Shown here: piece by piece, positions 12,184-24,689 of the stretch
Layout: each line of letters opens with the position of its first letter
Numbering within the stretch: position 1 is the first letter of the stretch
The notes under the pieces: model-generated
Told to the model about the DNA's origin: nothing
Databases searched by the model: none
The model's input: only the letters and a program-made list of their open reading frames with translations
Position numbers and translations under genes: made by a program
From: Anthonomus grandis grandis
Lineage: Eukaryota > Arthropoda > Insecta > Coleoptera > Curculionidae
DNA: 64,000 bases
Assembly: GCF_022605725.1 (NCBI RefSeq)
Contig: NC_065550.1
Location: forward strand, 11,408,001 to 11,472,000
Direction: 5' to 3'

Positions 12184-13082
12184 CCTTTTTAAGTATTGGA
12201 CATAATCAGGGTTAAGAAAATAGAACAATTAATCATAATTGCATTGTCCGGTTTGATTCCAATTTAATCTTTGAAGTTCATTTGATGTACTGTAAATTAT
12301 TTTTAAAATTTTTCTTATGAATTGTTTTTTTAAAAATAATTATATCTCACTTTATTGCTGTTATCTATTATTCGAATACAATTTAAATTTACTATTTCGC
12401 ATATACAAGATAGCCAAATGATGTTTTTTACGAATTGAACACAACCAGAATTAAGAAAATATAATAAATAATAGCGTTAACAATTGCTCCGATTTAATTT
12501 TTAGATATAATTTGATTAACCCTAAATGATTTTTAAAAATATTTTGATGTATTGTGTTTAAAAAAATAGTCATATCTCACTCAATTACGGTTATCTATTA
12601 TTCAAATATATTTTAAAATTCATATTTAGGTTATACAAGATGACCCAAATGATCCTTTTTAAGTATTGGACATAATCAGGGTTAAGAAAATAGAACAATC
12701 AATCATTATTGCATTGTCCGGTTTGATTCCAATTTAATCTTTGAAGTTCATTTGATGTACTGTAAATTATTTTTAAAATTTTTCTTATGAATTGTTTTTT
12801 TAAAAATAATTATATCTCACTTTATTACTGTTATCTATTATTCGAATATAATTTAAATTTACTATTTCGCATATACAAGATAGCCAAATGATGTTTTTTA
12901 CGGTTTGAACACAACCAGAATTAAGAAAATATAATAACTAATAGCGTTAAAGATTGTTCCGATTTAATTTTAATTTAATTTCTAGATATAATTTAATTAA
13001 CCCTAAATGATTTTTAAACATATTTTGATGTATTGTGTTTAAAAAAAATAGTCATATCTCACTTAATTACGGTTATCTATTA

Positions 13083-13800
13083 TTCATATTTATTTTAAAA
13101 TTAATATTTAGGTTATACAAGATGACTCAAATAATCCTTTTTATGTTTTGGACATAACCAGGGTTAAGAAAATAGAACAATTAATCATTATAGCATTGTC
13201 CGATTTGATTCCAATTTAATCTTTGAAGTTCATTTGATGTACAGTAAATTATTTTTAAAATTTTTCTTATGAATTGTTTTTTAAAAAAATAATTATATCT
13301 CACTTTATTACTGTTATCAATTATTCGAATATAATTTAAATTTACTACTTCGCATATACTAGATAGCCAAATGATGTTTTTTACGGTTTGAACACAACCA
13401 GAATTAAGAAAATATAATAACTAATAGCGTTAAAGATTGGTCCGATTTAATTTTAATTTAATTTCTAGATATAATTTGATTAACCCTAAATGATTTTTAA
13501 ACATATTTTGATGTATTGTGTTTAAAAAAAATAGCCATATCTCACTCAATTACGGTTATCTATTATTCATATTTATTTTAAAATTAATATTTAGGTTATA
13601 CAAGATGACTCAAATAATCCTTTTTATGTTTTGGACATAACCAGGGTTAAGAAAATAGAACAATTAATCATTATAGCATTGTCCGATTTGATTCCAATTT
13701 AATCTTTGAAGTTCATTTGATGTACTGTAAATTATTTTTAAAATTTTTCTTATGAATTGTTTTTAAAAAAAATTATTATATCTCACTCTATTACTGTTAG
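13083..13800 (+). repeat. Single-dimer tandem duplication (483-bp period)
   Basis: A halves beginning near 13083 and 13566 share GACTCAAATAATCC and TTTTTATGTTTTGG, and the B halves before them share the TTTCTAGATATAATTT variant. The same A variant occurs at 1.3-2.4 kb, linking the two regions. Confidence 0.75.
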
Positions 13801-14599
13801 TTATTATTCGAATATAATTTACATTTACTATTTGGCATATACAAGATAGCGAAATGATGTTTTTTACGAATTGAACACAACCAGAATTAAGAAAATATAA
13901 TAAATAAAAGCGTTAACAATTGCTCCGATTTAATTTTTAGATATAATTTGATTAACCCTAAATGATTTTTAAAAATATTTTGATGTATTGTGTTTAAAAA
14001 AATAGTCATATCTCACTCAATTATGGTTATCTATTATTCAAATTTATTTTAAAATTAATATTTAGGTTATACAAGATGACCCAAATGATCCTTTTTAAGT
14101 TCTGGACATAACCAGGGTTAAGAAAATAGAACAATTAATCATTATATATACATCATTGTCCGATTTGATTTCAATTTAATTTTTAAAGTTCATTTGATGT
14201 ACTGTAAATTATTTTTCAAATTTTTCTTATGAATTGTTTTTTAAAAAAATAATCATATCTCACTCTATTACTGTTATCTATTATTCGAATATAATTTAAA
14301 TTTACCATTTCCCATATACAAGATAGCCAAATAATGTTTTTTACGGTTTGAACACAACCAGAATTAAGAAAATATAATAAATAATAGCGTTAAGGATTGT
14401 TCCGATTTAATTTTAATTTAATTTTTAGATATAATTTGATTAACACTAAATGACTTTTAAAAATATGTTGATGTATTGTGTAAAAAAAAAATAGTCATAT
14501 CTCACTCAATTACGGTTATCTATTATTCAAATTTACTTTAAAATTAATATTTACGTTATACAAGATGACTCAAATGATCCTTTTTATGTTTTGGACATA

Positions 14600-14720
14600 A
14601 CCAGGATAAAGAAAATCGATTACTATTACCTATAGCTATTGTTCCGATATGATTTCAATTTAATTTTTAGATATAATTTGTTTAACCCTAAATAATTAAT
14701 TTAAATTTTTTAATGTATTG
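14600..14720 (+). repeat. A/B hybrid half-unit
   Basis: Half A is read as far as GACATAACCAGGATAAAGAAAAT, in pieces that match A, and then continues in register as the divergent B variant (CGATTACTATTACCTATAGC). The switch lies in the AAGAAAAT block common to both halves, so this looks like exchange between homologous A and B. It converts an A-B ladder to one with an odd number of half-units here. Confidence 0.8.
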
Positions 14721-15259
14721 TGTTTTAAAAAAATAGTCATATCTCACTCAATTGCGGTTATCTATTATTCAAATTTATTTTAAAATTAATATTTAGGTTA
14801 TACAAGATGACCCAAATGATTTTTTTAAGTTTTGGACATAACCAGGGTTAAGAAAATAGCACAATTAATCATTATAGCATTGTCCGATTTGATTCCAATT
14901 TAATTTTTGAAGTTCATTTGATGTACTGTAAATTATTTTTAAAATTTCTCTTATGAATTGTTTTAAAAAAAAAATATTATATCTCACTCTATTACTGTTA
15001 TTTATTATTCGAATATAATTTACATTTACTATTTCGCATACACAAGTTAGCCAAATGATGTTTTTTACGGTTTGAACAAAACCAGAATTAAGAAAATATA
15101 ATAAATCCTCGCGTTAACGATTGTTCCGTTTTAATTTATGATTTCAATTTAATTTTAAGATATAATTTGTTTAACCCTAAGTAATTTTTTAAAATATTTT
15201 GATGTATTGTATTTAAAAAAAATAGTCATATCTCACTCAATTACGGTTATCTATTCAAA

Positions 15260-18200
15260 TTTATTTTAAAATTAATATTTAGGTTATACAAGATGACCCA
15301 ATTGATCCTTTTTAAGTTTTGGACATAACCAGGGTTAAGAAAATAGAACAATTAATGATTATAGCATTGTCCGATTTGATTCCAATTTAATTTTTAAAGT
15401 TCATTTAATGTACTACTGTAAATTATTTTTAAAATTTTTCTTATGAATTGTTTTAAAAAAAAATAATCATATCTCACTCTATTTCTGTTATCTATTATTC
15501 GAATATAATTTAAATTTACTATTTCGCATATACAAGATAGCCAAATGATGTTTTTTACGGTTTGAATACAACCAGAATTAAGAAAATATAATAAATAAAA
15601 GCGTTAACAATTGCTCCGATTTAATTTTTAGATATAATTTGATTAACCCTAAATGATTTTTAAAAATAGTTTTATGTACTATATTAAAAAAAAATAGTCA
15701 TATCTCACTCAATTACGGTTATCTATAATTCAAATTTATTTTAAAATTATAATTTAGGTTATACAAGATGACCCAAATGATCCTTTTTAAGCTTTGGACA
15801 TAACCAGGGTTAAGAAAGTAGAATAGTTAATTATTATACCATTGTCCGATTTGATTCCAATTTAATTTTTGAAGTTCATTTAATGTACTACTGTAAATTA
15901 TTTTTAAAATTTTTCTTATGAATTGTTTTTTAAAAAAATAACTATATCAAACTCTATTACTGTTATCTATTATTCCAATATATTTTAAATTTACTATTTC
16001 GCATAGACGAGATAGCCAAATGATGTTTTTTACGGTTTGAACACAACCAGAGTTAAGAAAATATTATAACTAATAGCGCTTGCGATTCTTCCGATTTAAT
16101 TTTAAATTAATTTTTAGATATAATTTGATTCACCATAAATGATTTTTAAAAATATTTTGATGTATTGTGCTTAAAATAAATAGTCATATCTCACTCAATT
16201 ACGGTTATCTATTATTCAAATTTATCTTAAAATTAATATTTAGGTTATACAAGATGACCCAATTGATCCTTTTTTAGTTTTGGACATAACCAGGGTTAAG
16301 AAAATAGAATAATTATTCATTATAGCATTGTCCGATTTGATTCCAATTTAATTTTTGAGGTTCATTTGATGTACTGTAAATTATTTTTTAAATTTTTGTT
16401 ATGAATTGTTTTTTAAAAAAATAATTATATCTCACTCTACTACTGTTATCTATTATTCGAATATAATTTAAATTTACTATTTTGCATATACAAGATAGCC
16501 AAATGATGTTCTTTACGGTTTGAACACAACCAGAATTAAAAAAATATAATAACTCTTAGTTTAAATTTACTATTTCGCATATTCAAGATAGCCATATGAT
16601 GTTTTTTACGGTTTGAACACAACCAGAATTAAGAAAATAGAATAAATAATAGCGTTAACGATTGTTCCGATTTAATTTTTAGATATAATTTGATTAACCC
16701 TAAATGATTTTTAAAAATATTTTGATGTATTATGTTTAAAAAAATAGTCACATCTCACTCAATTACGGTTATCTATTATTCAAATTTACTTTAAAATTAA
16801 TATTTAGATTATACAAGATGACCCAAATGATCCTTTTTAAGTTTTGGACATAACCAGGGTTAAAAAAGTAGAATAGTTAATTATTATAGCATTGTTCGAT
16901 TTTATTTTAATTTAATTTTTGAAGTTCATTTAATGTACTGTAAATTATTTTTAAAATTTTTCTTATGAATTGTTTAAAAAAAAAATTATCATATCTCACT
17001 CTATTACTGTTATCTATTATTCGAATATAATTTAAATTTACTATTTCGCATAGACAAGATAGCCAAATGATGTTTTTTGCGGTTTGAACACAACCAGAGT
17101 GAAAAGAATGTAATAACTAATAGGGTTGGCAATTGTTCCGATTTAATTTTAATTTAATTTTTAGATATAATTTGATTAAACCTAAATGATTTTTAAAAAT
17201 TGTTTTATGTGTTATGTTTTAAAAAAATAGTCATATCTCACTCAATTACGGTTATCTATTATTGAAATATAATTTAAAATTATTATTTAGATTATACAAG
17301 ATGACCCAATTGATCCTTTTTAGGTTTTGGACATAACCAGCGTTAAGAAAATAGAAGAATTAATCATTATAGCATTATCCGATTTGATTCCAATTTAATT
17401 TTTGAAGTTCATTTAATGTACTGTAAATTATTTTTAAAATTTTTCTTATGAATTGTTTTAAAAAAAAATAATCATATCTCACTCTATTTCTGTTATCTAT
17501 TATTCGAATATAATTTAAATTTACTATTTCGCATATACAAGATAGCCAAATGATGTTTTTTACGGTTTGAATACAACCAGAATTAAGAAAATATAATAAA
17601 TAAAAGCGTTAACAATTGCTCCGATTTAATTTTTAGATATAATTTGATTAACCCTAAATGATTTTTAAAAATAGTTTTATGTATTATATTAAAAAAAAAT
17701 AGTCATATCTCACTCAATTACGGTTATCTATAATTCAAATTGATTTTAAAATTAATATTTAGGTTACACAAGATGACCGCAATTGATCCTTTTTAAGTTT
17801 TGGACATAACCAGGGTTAAGAAAATAGAACAATTAATGATTATAGCATTGTCCGATTTGATTCCAATTGAATCTTTGAAGTTCATTTAATGTACTGTAAA
17901 TTATTTTTAAAATTTTTCTTATGAATTGTTTAAAAAAAAAATAATCATATCTCACTCTATTACTGTTATCTATTATTCGAATATAATTTACATTTACTAT
18001 TTCGCATATACAAGATAGCCAAATGATGTTTTTTGCGGTTTGAACACAACCAGAGTGAAGAAAATGTAATAACTAATAGGGTTGGCAATTGTTCCGATTT
18101 AATTTTAATTCAATTTTTAGATATAATTTGATTAAACCTAAATGATTTTTAAAAATTGTTTTATGTATTATGTTTTAAAAAAATAGTCATATCTCACTCA

Positions 18201-18855
18201 ATTACGGTTATCTATTATTGAAATATAATTTAAAATTATTATTTAGATTATACAAGATGGCCCAATTGATCCTTTTTAAGTTTTGGACATAACCAGCGTT
18301 AAGAAAATAGAACAATTAATCATTATAGCATTATCCGATTTGATTCCGATTTAATTTTTGAAGTTCATTTAATGTACTGTAAATTATTTTTAAAATTTTT
18401 CTTATGAATTGTTTAAAAAAAAATAATCATATCTCACTCTATTACACTTATCTATTATTCGAATATAATTTAAATTTATTATTTCGCATAGACAAGATAG
18501 CCAAATGATGTTTTTTACAGTTTGAATACAACCAGAATTAAGAAAATATAACTAATAGCGTTAAAGATTGTTCCGATTTAATTTTAATTTAATTTTTAGA
18601 TATAATTTGATTAACCCTAAATGATTTTTAAAAATATTTTGATGTATTGTGCTTAAAAAAAATAGTCATATCTCACTCAATTACGGTTATCTATAATTCA
18701 AATTTATTTTAAAATTAATATTTAGATTATACAAGATGACCCAATTGATCCTTTTTAAGTTTTGGACATAACCAGGGTTAAGAAAATAGAACAATTAATG
18801 ATTATAGCATTGTTCGATTTGATTCCAATATAATTTTTGAAATTCATTTATTGTA
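15260..18855 (+). repeat. Transitional array segment with 2005-bp recurrence
   Basis: The TAAATAAAAGCGTTAACAAT variant of B occurs at about 15592 and 17597, an offset of 2005 bp. That is about four dimers plus the 93-bp partial B duplication that lies between. From about 17.0 kb the GGGTTGGCAATTGTTCC and TTGTTTTATGTATTATG variants, typical of the right part of the window, become common. No gene is visible. Confidence 0.75.
16467..16652 (+). repeat. Partial duplication inside half B (93-bp offset), copy 2
   Basis: TTTAAATTTACTATTT begins at 16467 and again at 16560, with ATAACTCTTAG at the joint, exactly as at 2533-2718. The flanking A variant with GAGGTTCATTTGATG is shared too. Confidence 0.85.
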
Positions 18856-19076
18856 GTACTGTAAATTATTTTTAAAATTTTTCTTATGAATTGTTTTAAA
18901 AAAAAATAATCATATCTCACTCTATTACTGTTATCTATTATTCGAATATAATTTAAATTTACTATTTCGCATATACAAGATAGCCAAATGATGTTTTTTA
19001 CGGTTTGAACACAACCAGAATTAAGAAAATATAATAACTAATAGCGTTAAAGATTGTTCCGATTTAATTTAAATTT

Positions 19077-19125
19077 AATTTTTAGATATATTTGATTAAT
19101 TCAATTTTTAGATATAATTTGATTA
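19077..19125 (+). repeat. 25-bp internal duplication in half B
   Basis: AATTTTTAGATATATTTGATTA is followed by TTC and a second AATTTTTAGATATAATTTGA copy. It is a private marker that recurs near 30232, 32669, 37015, 40003, 43436, 46377, 50215, 53157, 59891 and 62352, in two sub-forms: ATATATTTGATTAATTC, and ATATAATTTGATTAATTC preceded by TTAATTCTTAG. It is useful for tracing block relationships. Confidence 0.8.
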
Positions 19126-19687
19126 AACCTAAATGATTTTTAAAAATAGTTTTATGTATTATATTTAAAAAAAATAGTCATATCTCACTCAATTACGGTT
19201 ATCTATAATTCAAATTTATTTTAAAATTAATATTTAGGTTATACAAGATGACCCAATTGATCCTTTTTAAGTTTTGGACATAACCAGGGTTAAGAAAATA
19301 GAACAATTAATGATTATAGCATTGTCCGATTTGATTCCAATTTAATTTTTGAAGTTCATTTGATGTACTGTAAATTATTTTTAAAATTTTTCTTATGAAT
19401 TGTTTTTTAAAAAAATTATTATATCGCACTCTATTACTGTTATTTATTATTCGAATATAATTTACATTTACTATTTGGCATATACAAGATAGCCAAATGA
19501 TGTTTTTTACGGTTTGAACACAACCAGAATTAAGAAAATATAATAATTAGTAGCGTTAAAATTTGTTCCGATTTAATTTTAATTTAATTTTTAGATATAA
19601 TTTGATTAAAAATAAATGATTTTTAAAAATATTTTGATGTATTGTGCTTAAAAAAATAGTCATATCTCACTCAATTACGGTTATCTA

Positions 19688-19927
19688 TTATTCAAATTTA
19701 TTTTAAAATTAATATTTAGGTTAACAGGATGACCCAATTGATCCTTTTTAAGTTTTGGACATAACCGGGGTTAAGAAAATAGAACAATTAATCATTATAG
19801 CATTGTCCGATTTGATTCCAATTTAATCTTTGAAGTTCATTTGATGTACTGTAAATTATTTTTAAAATTTTTCTTATGAATTGTTTTTTAAAAAAATTAT
19901 TATATCTCACTCTATTACTGTTATCTA
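19688..19927 (+). repeat. Representative half-unit A (240 bp)
   Basis: This is a clean example of half A. It runs from TTATTCAAATTTATTTTAAA to the closing CTATTACTGTTATCTA. Order of recognisable blocks: GGTTAACAGGATGACCCA (most other copies have GGTTATACAAGATGACCC), TTTTTAAGTTTTGGACATAA, GTTAAGAAAATAGAACAA, CATTATAGCATTGTCCGA, GAAGTTCATTTGATGTACTG, runs of T and A, then TATATCTCACTC. Only one CpG (in GTCCGATT) is normally present in this half. G+C is about 21% when counted on the consensus. It aligns to half B along its full length with only short gaps, so A and B are paralogous halves of one ancestral monomer. Confidence 0.93.
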
Positions 19928-20169
19928 TTATTCGAATATAATTTAAATTTACTATTTCGCATATACAAGATAGCCAAATGATGTTTTTTGCGGTTTGAAC
20001 ACAACCAGAGTTAAGAAAATGTAACAACTAATAGGGTTGACTATTGTTCCGATTTAATTTTAATTCAATTTTTAGATATAATTTGATTAAACCTAAACGA
20101 TTTTTAAAAATTGTTTTATGTATTATGTTTTAAAAAAATAGTCATATCTCACTCAATTACGGTTATCTA
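19928..20169 (+). repeat. Representative half-unit B (242 bp)
   Basis: This is a clean example of half B. It starts with TTATTCGAATATAATTTAAA, then ATTTCGCATATACAAGATAG, a CGGTTTGAACACAACCAGAG block, GTTAAGAAAATGTAACAACT, TTGTTCCGATTTAATTTTAA, GATATAATTTGATTAAACCT, and the closing TCACTCAATTACGGTTATCT. It aligns with half A from end to end, with most similarity at positions 35-55, 75-95, 115-150 and the last 30 bases. The usual B copy holds about six CpG sites against one in A. A short-B variant lacks about ten bases after CCGATTTAATTTT and is concentrated in the left part of the window. Confidence 0.93.
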
Positions 20170-21835
20170 TTATTCAAATTTATTTTAAAATTAATATTTA
20201 GGTTATACAAGATGACCCAAATGATCCTTTTTAAGTTTTGGACATAACCAGGGTTAAGAAAGTAGAATAGTTAATCATTATAGCATTGTCCGATTTGATT
20301 CCAATTTAATTTTTGAAGTTCATTTAATGTACTACTGTAAATTGTTTTTAAAATTTTTCTTATGAATTGTTTTAAAAAAAAATAATCATATCTCACTCTA
20401 TTTCTGTTATCTTTTATTCGAATATAATTTAAATTTACTATTTCGCATATATAAGATAGCCAAATGATGTTTTTTACGGTTTGAACACAACCAGAATTAA
20501 GAAAATATAATAACTAATAGCGTTAAAGATTGTTCCGATTTAATTTAAATTTAATTTTCAGATATAATTTGATTAAACCTAAATGATTTTTAAAAATAGT
20601 TTTATGTATTATATTTTAAAAAAATAGTCATATCTCACTCAATTACGGTTATCTATAATTCAAATTTATTTTAAAATTAATATTTAGGTTATACAAGATG
20701 ACCCAATTGATCCTTTTTAAGTTTTGGACATAACCAGGGTTAAGAAAATAGAACAATTAATAATTATAGCATTGTCCGATTTGATTCCAATATAATTTTT
20801 GAAGTTCATTTGATGTACTGTAAATTATTTTTAAAATTTTTCTTATGAATTGTTTTTTAAAAAAATTATTATATTGCACTCTATTACTGTTATTTATTAT
20901 TCGAATATAATTTACATTTACTATTTGGCATATACAAGATAGCCAAATGATGTTTTTTACGGTTTGAACACAACCAGAATTAAGAAAATATAATAACTCT
21001 TCGCGTTAACGATTGTTCCGATTTAATTTTAATTTAATTTTTAGATATAATTTGATTAACCCTAAATGATTTTTAAAAATATTTTGATGTATTGTGTTTT
21101 AAAAAAATAGTCATATCTCACTCAATTACGGTTATCTATTCAAATTTATTTTAAAATTAATATTTAGGTTATACAAGATGACCCAATTGATCCTTTTTAA
21201 GTTTTGGACATAACCAGGGTTAAGAAAATAGAACAATTAATGATTATAGCATTGTCCGATTTGATTCCAATTTAATTTTTGAAGTTCATTTGATGTACTG
21301 TAAATTATTTTTAAAATTTTTCTTATGAATTGTTTTTTAAAAAAATTATTATATCCCACTCTATTACTGTTATTTATTATTCGAATATAATTTACATTTA
21401 CTATTTGGCATATACAAGATAGCCAAATGATGTTTTTTACGGTTTGAACACAACCAGAATTAAGAAAATATAATAATTAGTAGCGTTAAAATTTGTTCCG
21501 ATTTAATTTTAATTTAATTTTTAGATATAATTTGATTAACAATAAATGATTTTTAAAAATATTTTGATGTATTGTGCTTAAAAAAAATAGTCATATCTCA
21601 CTCAATTACGGTGATCTATTATTCAAATTTATTTTAAAATTAATATTTAGGTTAACAGGATGACCCAATTGCCCTTTTTAAGTTTTGGACATAACCAGGG
21701 TTAAGAAAATAGAACAATTAATCATTATAGCATTGTCCGATTTGATTCCAATTTAATCTTTGAAGTTCATTTGATGTACTGTAAATTATTTTTAAAATAT
21801 TTCTTATGAATTGTTTTTTAAAAAAATAATTATAT

Positions 21836-21862
21836 CTCACTATAGAGTGAGTAATAGTACTG
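21836..21862 (+). repeat. Foldback insertion in half A, copy 1
   Basis: Normal CTCACTCTATTACTG is replaced by CTCACTATAGAGTGAGTAAT followed by AGTACTG. CTCACT and AGTGAG form a 6-bp stem with an ATAG loop, and the added bases are reverse-complement copies of the surrounding normal sequence. This is the signature of a short template switch. Identical copies at 27159, 44267, 51048 and 60725 trace block duplication. Confidence 0.9.
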
Positions 21863-24689
21863 TTATCTATTATTTGAATATAATTTAAATTTACTATTTC
21901 GCATATACAAGATAGCCGAATGATGTTTTTTGGGGTTTGAACACAACCAGAGTTAAGAAAATGTAATAACTAATAGGGTTGACTATTGTTCCGATTTAAT
22001 TTTAATTCAATTTTTAGATATAATTTGATTAAACCTAAACGATTTTTAAAAATTGTTTTTTGTATTATGTTTTAGAAAAATAGTCATATTTCACTCAATT
22101 ACGGTTATCTATTATTCAAATTTATTTTAAAATTAATATTTAGGTTATACAAGATGACCCAAATGATCCTTTTTAAGCTTTGGACATAACCAGGGTTAAG
22201 AAAGTAGATTAGTTAATCATTATAGCATTGTCCGATTTGATTCCAATTTAATTTTTGAAGTTCATTTAATGTACTACTGTAAATTATTTTTAAAATTTTT
22301 CTTATGAAAAAATAATTATATCTCACTCTATTACTGTTATCTATTATTCCAATATATTTTAAATTTACTATTTCGCATAGACGAGATAGCCAAATGATGT
22401 TTTTTACGGTTTGAACACAACCAGAGTTAAGAAAATATTATAACTAATAGCGCTTGCGATTCTTCCGATTCAATTTTAAATTAATTTTTAGATATAATTT
22501 GATTAACCATAAATGATTTTTAAAAATATTTTGATGTATTGTGCTTAAAATAAATAGTCATATCTCACTCAATTACGGTTATCTATAATTCAAATTGATT
22601 TTAAAATTAATATTTAGGTTATATAAGATGACCCCAATTGATCCTTTTTAAGTTTTGGACATAACCAGCGTTAAGAAAATAGAACAATTAATCATTATAG
22701 CATTATCCGATTTGATTCCAATTTAGTTTTTGGAGTTCATTTAATGAACTGTAATTTATTTTTAAAATTTTTCTTAAGAATTGTTTAAAAAAAATAATCA
22801 TATCTCACTGTATTACACCCTTCTATTATTCGAATATAATTTAAATTTATTATTTCGCATAGACAAGATAGCCAAATGATGTTTTTTACGGTTTGAATAC
22901 AACCAGAATTAAGAAAATATAATAACTAATAGCGTTAAAGATTGTTCCGATTTAATTTTAATTTAATTTTTAGATATAATTTGATAAAAATGATTTTTGA
23001 ACTAAATGATTTTTAAAAATATTTTGATGTATTGTGCTTAAAATAAATAGTCATATCTCACTCAATTACGGTTATCTATAATTCAAATTGATTTTAAAAT
23101 TAATATTTAGGTTATACAAGATGACCCCAATTGATCTTTTTTAAGCTTTGGACATAACCAGGGTTAGGAAAATAGAACAATTAATGATTATAGCATTGTC
23201 CGATTTGATTCCAGTTTAATTTTTGAAATTCATTTATTGTACTACTGTAAATTAATTTTAAAATTTTTCTTATAAATTGTTTTAAAAAAAAATAATCATA
23301 TCTCACTCTATTACTGTTATCTATTATTCGAATATAATTTAAATTTACTATTTCGCATAGACAAGATAGCCAAATGATGTTTTTTACGGATTGTACACAA
23401 CCAGAATTAAGAAAATATAATAACTAATAGCGTTAAAGACTGTTCCGATTTAATTTTAATTTAATTTTTAGATATAATTTGATTAACCCTAAATGATTTT
23501 TAAAAATATTTTGATGTATTGTGCTTAAAATAAATAGTCATATCTCACTCAATTACGGTTATCTATTATTCAAATTTATTTTAAAATTAATATTTAGGTT
23601 AACAGGATGACCCAATTGATCCTTTTTATGTTTTGGACATAACCAGGGTTAAGAAAATAGAACAATTAATGATTATAGGATTGTCCGATTTGATTCTAAT
23701 TTAATCTTTGAAGTTCATTTAATGTACTGTAAATTATTTTTAAAATTTTTCTTATGAATTGTTTAAAAAAAAAATAATCATATCTCACTCTATTACTGTT
23801 ATCTATTATTCAAATATAATTTAAATTTACTATTTCGCATAGACAAGATAGCCAAATGATGTTTTTTGCGGTTTGAACACAACCAGAGTGAAGAAAATGT
23901 AATAACTAATAGGGTTGGCAATTGTTCCGATTTAATTTTAATTCAATTTTTAGATATAATTTGATTAAACCTAAATGATTTTTAAAAATTGTTTTATGTA
24001 TTATGTTTTAAAAAAATAGTCATATCTCACTCAATTACGGTTATCTATTATTGAAATATAATTTAAAATTATTATTTAGATTATACAAGATGGCCCAATT
24101 GATCCTTTTTAAGTTCTGGACATAACCAGCGTTAAGAAAATAGAACAATTAATCATTATAGCATTATCCGATTTGATTCCAATTTAATTTTTGAAGTTCA
24201 TTTAATGTACTGTAAATTATTTTTAAAATTTTTCTTATGAATTGTTTAAAAAAAAATAATCATATCTCACTCTATTACACTTATCTATTATTCGAATATA
24301 ATTTAAATTTATTATTTCGCATAGACAAGATAGCCAAATGATGTTTTTTACAGTTTGAATACAACCAGAATTAAGAAAATATAACTAATAGCGTTAAAGA
24401 TTGTTCCGATTTAATTTTAATTTAATTTTTAGATATAATTTGATTAACCCTAAATGATTTTTAAAAATATTTTGATGTATTGTGCTTAAAAAAATAGTCA
24501 TATCTCACTCAATTACGGTTATCTATAATTCAAATTTATTTTAAAATTAATATTTAGATTATACAAGATGACCCAATTGATCCTTTTTAAGTTTTGGACA
24601 TAACCAGGGTTAAGAAAATAGAACAATTAATGATTATAGCATTGTTCGATTTGATTCCAATTTAATTTTTGAAATTCATTTATTGTACT

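Larger units (their letters stand above)
10775..13110 (+). repeat. Higher-order block Q, copy 3 (partial)
   Basis: Third copy of block Q. It retains the stretch missing from copy 2 (B half continuing as TTTTTTACGAATTGAACACA near 12424) and follows copy 1 until about 13110, where A switches from the copy-1 form to the GACTCAAATAATCC form. It shares with copy 2 the short TA tract and the AATCATAATTGCATTG variant. Confidence 0.82.

Noticed and set aside
19788..20027. A 79-codon minus-strand open frame starting MLHFLNSGCVQTAKNI, repeated at 25112, 30943, 33380, 47092, 53870 and 63063, with a 60-codon relative at 42693 and 49474.
   Set aside because: It spans the A/B joint of the satellite. The copies are identical because the surrounding blocks were recently duplicated, not because the frame is conserved. 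Most dimers have stops in it, and composition is what random AT-rich DNA would give.
19928..20169. ACCCTAAA in half B (common form TTAACCCTAAATG) resembles one plant-type telomere repeat.
   Set aside because: It occurs once per dimer, is not tandem, and many copies have AAACCTAAA, AACAATAAA or AACCATAAA instead.
19688..20169. A CENP-B box in the satellite.
   Set aside because: TTCG occurs in B (TTCGAATATAATTTA) but the required A and CGGG positions do not follow; no match was seen in A or B on either strand.
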